DNA from: DASSKF01 sp035690725
GTDB taxonomy: Bacteria > Actinomycetota > Actinomycetes > Actinomycetales > Dermatophilaceae
Assembly (NCBI GenBank): GCA_035690725.1
Contig: DASSKF010000016.1
Coordinates: 1-6,168 of the forward strand
Direction of reading: 5' to 3'
Length of the DNA stretch: 6,168 bases
Each line of letters starts with the position of its first letter. Position 1 is the stretch's first letter. Of the stretch, positions 1-5,585 are shown piece by piece. The notes beneath the pieces were generated by a model that did not search any database, was not told the origin of the DNA, and saw only the letters and a list, made by a program, of their open reading frames with translations. The position numbers were made by a program, and so were the translations under genes.

Positions 1-362
1 AGACCGACGTCGTCGGCGTGCAGGACCTGGTGGAGAAGCCGGCCACCGCCGACGCCCCCAGCAACCTGGCCATCATCGGCCGCTACGTGCTCGACCCGAG
101 CATCTTCGAGGTGCTGGAGCGCACCGCACCCGGCCGCGGCGGGGAGATCCAGCTCACCGACGCGCTGCAGGAGCGGGCCACCGCCGGTGGCGACGGCGGG
201 GGAGTGCACGGCGTGGTGTTCCGCGGCCGCCGCTACGACACCGGTGACCGGCTCGACTACCTCAAGGCCCTGGTCAAGCTCGGCGCCCGGCACCGCGAGC
301 TCGGCGAGGACTTCTCCGCCTGGTTGACGGACTGGGTGGCCGGCGGGCAGCAGGAGGCGTGA
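1..362 (+). CDS. galU: UTP-glucose-1-phosphate uridylyltransferase, C-terminal part (5' end outside window)
   Basis: GalU makes UDP-glucose from UTP and glucose-1-phosphate in the cytoplasm, feeding cell-envelope glycan and trehalose/glycogen pathways. The reading frame (codons from base 3) is open to the left edge, so only about the last 120 residues are visible; the family is usually near 300. The GTG at 18 is an internal valine, not a start. Recognisable GalU blocks are LVEKP, then APSNLAIIGRYVL, then GRGGEIQLTDAL, then the RYDTGD segment near the C-terminus, all typical of bacterial GalU. The frame ends with TGA at 360-362, 22 bases before moeA. galU upstream of moeA/glp is a conserved actinobacterial arrangement. 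No defect is seen in the visible part. Confidence 0.93.
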   Translation, partial: TDVVGVQDLVEKPATADAPSNLAIIGRYVLDPSIFEVLERTAPGRGGEIQLTDALQERATAGGDGGGVHGVVFRGRRYDTGDRLDYLKALVKLGARHRELGEDFSAWLTDWVAGGQQEA

Positions 363-384
363 GCACGCGGGGGATGAGCAGCAG

Positions 385-1620
385 ATGATCAGCATCGACG
401 AGCACCTCGGCCGGATCCTGCAGACGGTGCGCCAGCTGCCGCCGCGCGAGGAGGAGCTGCTCGCGGCGCGCGGCCGCGTGCTCGCCGAGGACGTGGCGAG
501 CCCGGTCGCCCTCCCGGGCTTCACCAACTCCGCGATGGATGGGTATGCCGTGCGCGCGCCGGACGTCGCCGGCGCCAGTGGCGGTGCCCCGGTCACCCTG
601 CCCGTGCGCGGCGACATCCCCGCCGGCAGCACCGAGCGGCACCGGCTGCGCCCCGGGGAGACGTGGCGGATCATGACCGGCGCGCCGGTGCCCGACGGAG
701 CCGACGCCGTGGTGCCCGTCGAGCTGACCGACGGCGGGCTGGAGCAGGTGCGCATCGACGAGGCGGTCCTGCCGGGGCGGCACGTCCGCCCGGAGGGCGA
801 GGACGTCGCGGTCGGGGACGTCGTGCTCCGGGCCGGCACGCTCGTCGGGTCGCGGCAGGTCGCGGTGCTCGCCGCCGTGGGCCGGGCGGCCGTGCGGGTC
901 GTCCCGTGGCCGCGGGTCGTCGTCCTCTCCACCGGTGACGAGCTCATCGAGCCCGGGCAGGAGCCGGGGTTCGGGCAGGTCGTGGACAGCAACGGCCTGA
1001 TGCTCACCGCCGCGGTGGCCGCGCTCGGCGCACCGGTCCGGCGGATCGGCCGGGTGCGCGACGACGAGACGTCCTTCCGGGACGCGCTCGCCGAGGCGCT
1101 GCGGGACGCCGACGCGCTCGTCACGACCGGAGGGGTGAGCGCCGGCGCCTACGACACGGTCAAGGCGGTCCTGTCGACGAGCGGCACGGTGCAGTTCGAC
1201 CGGGTGGCGATGCAGCCCGGCAAGCCGCAGGGCTTCGGGGTCCTGGGGGACGCCCGGGTGCCGGTCTTCACCCTGCCCGGCAACCCGGTCAGCGCGCTCG
1301 TCTCCTTCGAGGTGTTCGTGGCACCCGCCCTGCGGCACATGGCCGGTCAGCCCGGCGAGCCGCCCGTCGTGGAGGCGGTGGCCGGGCACGACTGGACCTC
1401 CCCGGAGGGGCGCACCCAGTTCGCCCGGGTGACCCTGCGCCGCGAGGGGAGCGACGGCACGGACTGGACCGCACAGCTGGCCGGTGGCCAGGGTTCCCAC
1501 GTGCTCGGGGGGCTGGCGGCCGCCGACGCGCTGGCCGTCATACCGGCCGGGGTGACGCAGGTGCACGCCGGTGACGAGGTGACCTGCCGGCTGCTCACGT
1601 CGCTGGAGTCGGTGGCATGA
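385..1620 (+). CDS. moeA: Molybdopterin molybdenumtransferase / gephyrin-like Glp protein
   Basis: MoeA-family protein of 411 residues, full family length. MoeA inserts molybdate into adenylated molybdopterin, the last step of molybdenum cofactor synthesis, in the cytoplasm. Visible motifs in order are SAMDGYAVR (from residue 49), RIMTGAPVPDGADAVV, STGDEL (182-187), DSNG, TTGGVSAGAYD (247-257), QPGKPQGFG (277-285) and LPGNPVS (297-303), then a C-terminal beta domain. The key motifs appear intact, so catalysis is plausible. ATG at 385 is the first usable start in frame; a GGGGGA stretch at 369-374 is a rather distant ribosome site. The stop overlaps the next start (ATGA). Known biology: in corynebacteria the orthologue at this locus, Glp, binds FtsZ and the membrane receptor GlpR and works in cell division. 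A GlpR/SepX gene lies downstream here, so a division role alone or alongside Moco synthesis is a reasonable inference. Confidence 0.93.
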   Translation: MISIDEHLGRILQTVRQLPPREEELLAARGRVLAEDVASPVALPGFTNSAMDGYAVRAPDVAGASGGAPVTLPVRGDIPAGSTERHRLRPGETWRIMTGAPVPDGADAVVPVELTDGGLEQVRIDEAVLPGRHVRPEGEDVAVGDVVLRAGTLVGSRQVAVLAAVGRAAVRVVPWPRVVVLSTGDELIEPGQEPGFGQVVDSNGLMLTAAVAALGAPVRRIGRVRDDETSFRDALAEALRDADALVTTGGVSAGAYDTVKAVLSTSGTVQFDRVAMQPGKPQGFGVLGDARVPVFTLPGNPVSALVSFEVFVAPALRHMAGQPGEPPVVEAVAGHDWTSPEGRTQFARVTLRREGSDGTDWTAQLAGGQGSHVLGGLAAADALAVIPAGVTQVHAGDEVTCRLLTSLESVA

Positions 1621-2132
1621 ACCACCCCGGCACGAGCCCAGGGCCGGAGGGCGCGCGCGACAAGCCGGCGCTCACGCACGTCCGGGCGGACGGGTCGGCG
1701 CACATGGTGGACGTCACCGCCAAGGACGTGACCGCGCGCACCGCCGCCGCGGCCGGGCGCGTGCTGCTCTCGCCCGAGGCGGTCGCCGCGCTGCGCAGCG
1801 GCGAGGTGCCCAAGGGGGACGCACTCGCCGTCGCACGGATCGCCGGGATCCAGGGCGCCAAGCGCACGCCCGAGCTGGTCCCGCTGGCCCACCCGATCGC
1901 GGTCCACGGCGTCTCCGTCGACCTCACGGTCGCCGACGACGGCGTCGACATCACCGCCCGGGTCCGGACCGCGGACCGCACCGGCATCGAGATGGAGGCG
2001 CTCACCGCGGTGAGCGTCGCGGCCCTCGCGCTGGTCGACATGGTCAAGGCGGTCGACAAGCACGCCCGGATCACCGACATCCGGGTCACGGCGAAGTCCG
2101 GGGGACGGTCCGGGGACTGGAGCGAGGCATGA
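1617..2132 (+). CDS. moaC: Cyclic pyranopterin monophosphate synthase MoaC
   Basis: MoaC converts the 3',8-cyclised GTP product of MoaA into cyclic pyranopterin monophosphate, an early Moco step. The 171-residue protein matches the known family from about residue 19 (LTH...AHMVDVTAK) to the C-terminal AKSGGRSGD. By comparison with E. coli MoaC, Lys66 corresponds to Lys51 (in PKGD), His92 to His77 (in PLAHP), and Asp141 and Lys144 to the DMxK pair Asp128/Lys131; all are present. About 15 extra N-terminal residues, rich in Gly and Pro, precede the conserved part. The start is supported by the ATGA overlap with moeA and a GGAG at 1605-1608 at 8-base spacing. No moaA, moaD or moaE is visible, so the rest of the pathway must be encoded elsewhere. 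Confidence 0.96.
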   Translation: MNHPGTSPGPEGARDKPALTHVRADGSAHMVDVTAKDVTARTAAAAGRVLLSPEAVAALRSGEVPKGDALAVARIAGIQGAKRTPELVPLAHPIAVHGVSVDLTVADDGVDITARVRTADRTGIEMEALTAVSVAALALVDMVKAVDKHARITDIRVTAKSGGRSGDWSEA

Positions 2133-2623
2133 GCGAGGAGGGGCAGGGCGCGCGTCGGGCGGCCGTGGTGGTCTGCTCGAACCGCGCGTCGTCCGGGGTC
2201 TACCCGGACCGCTCGGGCCCGGTGGTCGTGGAGACGCTGCAGGGGTGGGGGATGGTCTGCGAGGACCCCGTGGTCGTGCCGGACGGCCCCGAGATCGAGC
2301 TGGCGCTCTGGGACGCCGTGCGCCGCGGGGCCGACCTCGTCGTCACCAGCGGGGGCACCGGCATCACGCCCACGGACGTGACACCGGAGATGACCGCCCG
2401 GGTGCTGGACCGGCAGGTCCCGGGCGTCGCGGAGGCGATCCGCGCGGCCGGTGTCGCCGCCGGCGTGCCCACCTCCATGCTGTCGCGCGGCCTCGTCGGC
2501 ACGGTGGGTCGCACCCTCGTGGTCAACCTGCCGGGGTCGACCGGCGGCGTCCGCGACGGACTCGCCGTGCTCGAGCCGGTCCTCGAGCACGCCCTGTCCC
2601 AGCTCGCCGGTGGGGACCACTGA
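2129..2623 (+). CDS. mog: Molybdopterin adenylyltransferase, MogA/MoaB family
   Basis: A 164-residue single-domain protein of the MoCF/MogA family, which adenylates molybdopterin with ATP to prime it for molybdate insertion by MoeA. Visible features are the N-terminal SNRASSGVYPDRSG segment, the nucleotide/pterin loop TSGGTGITPTDVTPE (residues 73-87) and NLPGS (133-137) followed by a C-terminal helix. The SGGTG...D.TPE motif is diagnostic. It starts inside the moaC stop (ATGA at 2129) with GGAG at 2119-2122, spacing 6 bases, indicating translational coupling. Adjacency to moeA makes functional sense: in eukaryotic gephyrin the two activities are fused in one protein. MogA and MoaB cannot be separated confidently from sequence alone. 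Confidence 0.92.
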   Translation: MSEEGQGARRAAVVVCSNRASSGVYPDRSGPVVVETLQGWGMVCEDPVVVPDGPEIELALWDAVRRGADLVVTSGGTGITPTDVTPEMTARVLDRQVPGVAEAIRAAGVAAGVPTSMLSRGLVGTVGRTLVVNLPGSTGGVRDGLAVLEPVLEHALSQLAGGDH

Positions 2624-2654
2624 TGCCCCTCCGCCCCTGGCCCGGGAGCCGGTG

Positions 2655-3272
2655 ATGGCGCGGCCCTGGCCGCTCGAACTCGAGCACGACGAACCCGGGC
2701 TGGGCCGGATGCGGCTGCGGCCGCTGCGCCGCCGCGATCGGCGCGAGTGGCGCCGGATCCGTGAGGCGAACGTGGGGTGGCTGCGCGAGTGGGAGTCCAC
2801 CCTGCCCCAGCCGGTCGGCAAGCCGCTGCGGTTCGGCGCCATGGTGCGCGCCCTCGACCGCGAGGGGCACGCCGGGCGGATGCTGCCGTTCGTGATCGAC
2901 CTGGACGGCCGGATCGTCGGGCAGATGCACCTGTTCGGCCTTACCTGGGGCTCGCTGCGCTCGGCGGCGGCCGGCTACTGGGTGGTCGAGGAGGTGGCCG
3001 GGCGCGGGGTCGCCCCGCTGGCGCTCGCCATGACGGCGGACTACGGGATCCGCGGCCTGGGACTGCACCGGGTCGAGGTCAACATCCGTCCGGACAACGC
3101 CGCGAGCCTGCGGGTGGTGGAGAAGCTCGGTTTCCGGGACGAGGGCGTGCGCCGTCACTACCTGCACATCAACGGTGCCTGGCACGACCACCGCACCTTC
3201 GCGCTCACCACGGAGGACCTCGTCGACGTCCGCCTGGTCGACCGGGCCACCGCCCCACCCCCGGACCACTGA
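2655..3272 (+). CDS. rimJ: GNAT-family N-acetyltransferase, RimJ-like
   Basis: A 205-residue acetyltransferase of the GNAT fold, using acetyl-CoA. RimJ/RimL proteins acetylate the N-terminal amine of ribosomal proteins; the true substrate here is unknown. The acetyl-CoA pyrophosphate-binding turn is AGRGVAP (around residues 115-121) after the beta strand GYWVVEE, and motif B is NIRPDNAAS...KLGF (143-160), both typical of the RimJ subgroup. The ATG at 2655 is chosen because GGGAG at 2644-2648 sits 6 bases upstream and because the conserved region begins about 15 residues in. A GTG at 2652 directly precedes it and is less likely. The frame is open further upstream but overlaps mog there. The gene lies 31 bases after mog; rimJ next to moeA1/glp and glpR is conserved in mycobacteria and corynebacteria. 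Confidence 0.88.
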   Translation: MARPWPLELEHDEPGLGRMRLRPLRRRDRREWRRIREANVGWLREWESTLPQPVGKPLRFGAMVRALDREGHAGRMLPFVIDLDGRIVGQMHLFGLTWGSLRSAAAGYWVVEEVAGRGVAPLALAMTADYGIRGLGLHRVEVNIRPDNAASLRVVEKLGFRDEGVRRHYLHINGAWHDHRTFALTTEDLVDVRLVDRATAPPPDH

Positions 3273-3374
3273 CGGTCCGTCGGCGACCGGCTCGACCGGG
3301 CGTCAACTGCTCGTCACGGCAGTCACTTCCGCGACACACCGAACAGGTTCGCGAAGCAGGGCCGCTGCGCCGCC

Positions 3375-3387
3375 TACGGTCGTCCCG
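3375..3387 (+). promoter_or_regulatory. Putative leaderless promoter of the SepX/GlpR gene
   Basis: TACGGT at 3375-3380 matches the actinobacterial -10 pattern TANNNT. If transcription starts at the G of the GTG start codon (3387), the hexamer falls exactly at -12 to -7. There is no purine-rich Shine-Dalgarno stretch in the 17 bases before the GTG, which is what a leaderless message would show. No clear TTGAC-like -35 box is seen. A perfect palindrome TTCGCGAA (3348-3355) lies where a -35 region or operator would be. The transcription start is inferred, not shown. Confidence 0.6.
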
Positions 3388-4400
3388 TGTCCGCCAGCAG
3401 CCTGATCTTCCTCCTCATCGTCGCGATCTGGGCTGCCTACCTGCTCCAGCACTGGGTGCGGCGCCGCGAGCACCTCGCCACCGCCCGTTCGGTCGACCGG
3501 TTCTCCGAGGCGATGCGGGTCCTGGAGCGGCGCGACCCGCTGCCCGAGTCGCCGGTGGATGCGGCCGAACGACGGTCCTACTCGGTCGGTCTCGCCCGCC
3601 CATCCCGGCCCAGCGTCACCGTCAAGCGGGCCGCTGCCGCCGGTGAGGAGCCAGCGCCCCACGCCGACCGGTCGCGGCCGGACGACGAGGGGCCCGGCCT
3701 GCTCCTCCGGGTGGGCCAGCTCGGCGGGCGGGTGAACGGCCGCCGGGTGCGTGGCATCTCGCTGCTGCTCGCCGTCACCGCCCTGCTCACCCTCGCGGTC
3801 CTGGTCCCCGTCCTCGGCCTGCCCTGGTGGGCACTCGGGATCGCCGGAGGCGTCGTCCTCGCCGACCTGGTCTGGCTGCGCGGTGCCGCGCGCCGCTCGG
3901 CACCGCGGGAGCACGCCACCCCCGCCCACCGACCGACGGCCCCCGCCCGCTCTGCCGACCTCGGGACTCTGCGCGCAACCTCGGCAGTCTCCGCGCAACC
4001 TCGGGACTCCCGTTCCGCCGACACAGCCTTCGAGGTCGCCCCGCCCGCCGAGGCCGTCGTGTATGACGACCTCGCCCCGTCCGTCGCGGCACCCGCGCCT
4101 GCCCCGCGGGTGGAGCGCGACGATGCCGCGACCGGTGTGCCGGTCGACCCGCACGGCTGGCAGCCGGTTCCCGTCCCCCCGCCCACGTACACGCTCAAGG
4201 CGAAGGCGGAGCGGCGGAACCCGCCTGCCGCCGAGCCGGAGGCCGACACCGTGGACGCACCGGTGTTCGACGGCGCAGCGACCGGCTCCGGAACCGGACC
4301 GGTCGACTACAGCCGGGTGCCGACCGGCGAGCTGCCCTTCGACGGCTACGCGCTCGACGAGGACCTCGAGGAGCTTCCCGCGGTCTACCAGGCCGTCTGA
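3387..4400 (+). CDS. sepX: SepX/GlpR-family cell-division membrane protein
   Basis: A 337-residue membrane protein whose layout and position match the actinobacterial SepX (Streptomyces) / GlpR (Corynebacterium) family, required for normal septation; GlpR is the membrane receptor of the gephyrin-like Glp. Visible parts: an N-terminal hydrophobic helix (about 5-21), followed by the basic signature with HWVRRREHL and RFSEAMRVLERR (22-49), a polar linker, two closely spaced hydrophobic helices (about 124-143 and 147-164), then a long Pro/Ala/Arg-rich, probably disordered region. A conserved WQPVPVPPPTY motif (258-268) follows, with an acidic C-terminus ending DEDLEELPAVYQAV. The start is GTG, with no ribosome site but a well-placed -10 box, suggesting leaderless translation. 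A 20-bp tandem repeat lies in the linker near residues 192-208. The family call rests on motifs plus synteny downstream of glp and rimJ. Confidence 0.8.
   Translation: MSASSLIFLLIVAIWAAYLLQHWVRRREHLATARSVDRFSEAMRVLERRDPLPESPVDAAERRSYSVGLARPSRPSVTVKRAAAAGEEPAPHADRSRPDDEGPGLLLRVGQLGGRVNGRRVRGISLLLAVTALLTLAVLVPVLGLPWWALGIAGGVVLADLVWLRGAARRSAPREHATPAHRPTAPARSADLGTLRATSAVSAQPRDSRSADTAFEVAPPAEAVVYDDLAPSVAAPAPAPRVERDDAATGVPVDPHGWQPVPVPPPTYTLKAKAERRNPPAAEPEADTVDAPVFDGAATGSGTGPVDYSRVPTGELPFDGYALDEDLEELPAVYQAV
3960..4010 (+). repeat. 20-bp imperfect tandem repeat, about 2.5 copies, inside sepX
   Basis: Unit 1 (3960-3979) is CTCGGGACTCTGCGCGCAAC. Unit 2 (3980-3999) matches it at 17 of 20 positions, and a partial third unit (4000-4010) matches at 10 of 11. 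The period is not a multiple of three, so each copy is read in a different frame and the encoded residues do not repeat. It lies in the low-complexity cytoplasmic linker of the SepX/GlpR protein. Confidence 0.85.
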
Positions 4401-4421
4401 GGCCGCTGCGAGGACGGCCGC

Positions 4422-5384
4422 ATGAGCGAGATGACCTATCGGGCGCTGGGCGACTCCGGCCTGGTGGTGAGCAGTGTGGGCGTCGGCTGCAACGCGTTCA
4501 GCCGACGCGTGGACCGCGACGGGTGCCGGGAGATCGTGGCGGCCGCCCTGGACAGCGGGGTCACCCTCTTCGACACCGCAGACACGTACGGCATCGAGCC
4601 GGGCGTCAGCGAGCAGGTGCTCGGTGAGGTCCTCGGCAGCCGGCGCGACGACATCGTCCTGGCCACCAAGTTCGGCATGGACATGCGGGGGGCGAACGGC
4701 GTCGATCACGGGGTCCGGGGCTCGCGCCGCTACATCCGCCGGGCCGTCGAGGCGAGCCTGCGCCGGTTGCGGACCGACCACATCGACCTCTACCAGCTGC
4801 ACCGGCCCGACGAGGTGACCCCGCTCGATGAGACCTTGGCGACGCTGACGGACCTGGTCCGCGAGGGCAAGGTCCGCTACGTCGGCTGCTCCAACTTCCC
4901 CGCGTGGCAGCTCGTCGACGCGGACTGGACCGCGCGCACCGCCGGCCACGAGCGCTTCGTCAGCGCCCAGAACAAGTACTCGCTCCTCGACCGCTCGGTG
5001 GAACAGGAGCTGGTGCCGGCCTGCGAGCAGCTGGGGGTCGGCATACTCCCGTTCTTCCCGCTGGAGCACGGACTGCTCACCGGCAAGTACCGCCGTGGTG
5101 GGCCCGCGCCGGAGGGCTCCCGCGCCGCCAAGGAGCCGGATCGCGCGCAGTGGCTGGACGAGGCCGACTGGGACCGGATCGAGGCGCTCGAGGCGTTCGC
5201 GCGGGAGCGGGACCTGTCGCTGCTGCAGGTCGCCATCGGTGGGCTCGCGGCGCAGCCGGCGGTGGCGTCGGTGATCGCCGGGGTGACCTCCGCGCAGCAG
5301 CTGCGGACCAACGTGGAGGCGGGGCTCTGGGAGCCGGGCGCCGCCGACCTGGTGGCGCTCGACGAGCTCACCGGGACCGGCTGA
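4422..5384 (+). CDS. Aldo/keto reductase
   Basis: A 320-residue NAD(P)H-dependent oxidoreductase of the aldo/keto reductase family (TIM barrel, cytoplasmic), reducing aldehydes or ketones; the substrate cannot be told from sequence. The catalytic tetrad is visible: Asp51 and Tyr56 in FDTADTYG, Lys83 in ATKFG, and His127 in LYQLHRPD. The GKVRYVGCSNF segment and a late cofactor-binding region around VIAGVTSAQQLRTNVEA are typical of the class. ATG at 4422 is preferred over ATG at 4431 because GAGGA at 4410-4414 lies 7 bases before it. It begins 21 bases after sepX on the same strand and may be co-transcribed with it. I know of no functional link to division or Moco synthesis. A GC-rich hairpin follows the stop. 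Confidence 0.93.
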   Translation: MSEMTYRALGDSGLVVSSVGVGCNAFSRRVDRDGCREIVAAALDSGVTLFDTADTYGIEPGVSEQVLGEVLGSRRDDIVLATKFGMDMRGANGVDHGVRGSRRYIRRAVEASLRRLRTDHIDLYQLHRPDEVTPLDETLATLTDLVREGKVRYVGCSNFPAWQLVDADWTARTAGHERFVSAQNKYSLLDRSVEQELVPACEQLGVGILPFFPLEHGLLTGKYRRGGPAPEGSRAAKEPDRAQWLDEADWDRIEALEAFARERDLSLLQVAIGGLAAQPAVASVIAGVTSAQQLRTNVEAGLWEPGAADLVALDELTGTG

Positions 5385-5417
5385 GGGCCGGCCGGGAAGG
5401 GCCCGGCCCCGAGTTTC
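5385..5417 (+). terminator. Probable transcription terminator after the aldo/keto reductase gene
   Basis: Immediately after the stop codon, arms GGGCCGG (5385-5391) and CCGGCCC (5403-5409) form a perfect 7-bp all-GC stem with an 11-base loop. Only a short T run (TTT, 5414-5416) follows, so it is a weak intrinsic terminator of the kind common in actinobacteria. It would separate the upstream genes from the tRNA gene. Confidence 0.55.
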
Positions 5418-5431
5418 GGCGCGGCCGATGT

Positions 5432-5457
5432 GCGGTGCTATCTTGTCTGCGCACCGC
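5432..5457 (+). promoter_or_regulatory. Putative tRNA-Ala promoter, flanked by a perfect inverted repeat
   Basis: TATCTT at 5439-5444 fits a -10 box and would start transcription near 5451, about 7 bases before the mature tRNA 5' end, a normal leader length. No convincing -35 box is seen; GTTTCG around 5413-5418 is a weak candidate. The box is framed by perfect 7-base inverted arms, GCGGTGC (5432-5438) and GCACCGC (5451-5457), the right arm abutting the tRNA. Confidence 0.55.
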
Positions 5458-5531
<74 letters not shown>

Positions 5532-5537
5532 TCTTCG

Positions 5538-5584
5538 GAAACCCCGCCTCACCAGCGCAAACGCTGGAGACTGGGCCGGGTTTC
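5538..5584. terminator. Long imperfect hairpin between tRNA-Ala and the integrase gene
   Basis: Outer arms GAAACCC (5538-5544) and GGGTTTC (5578-5584) pair perfectly. After one mismatch, 5546-5549 pairs with 5573-5576, and an inner perfect hairpin CCAGCG (5552-5557)/CGCTGG (5562-5567) encloses a CAAA loop. It sits between two convergent genes, so a bidirectional terminator is the simplest reading. The downstream sequence on the + strand (TTTCATCATT) is mildly T-rich. Integrase arm-type or core-binding sites are an alternative. Confidence 0.5.
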
Positions 5585-5585
5585 A

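Noticed and set aside
359..388. Nine-codon open frame (GTG at 359) overlapping the moeA start by ATGA, with AGGAGG at 352-357
   Set aside because: AGGAGG is only one base from the GTG, too close to act as its ribosome site, and it also encodes the end of galU. There is no sign of peptide conservation that I can judge.
274..1566. Long - strand open frame (430 codons) opposite moeA
   Set aside because: Low-complexity His/Arg/Pro/Gly-rich product with no recognisable family, fully antisense to moeA; a GC-driven shadow.
2623..2655. ATG overlapping the mog stop (TGATG at 2621-2625) as an alternative start for the next gene
   Set aside because: This frame runs into a TGA after ten codons; the RimJ-like protein is in another frame, starting at 2655.
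1595..2842. Long - strand open frame (415 codons) opposite moaC, mog and the start of rimJ
   Set aside because: Antisense to three clear genes and without any recognisable domain.
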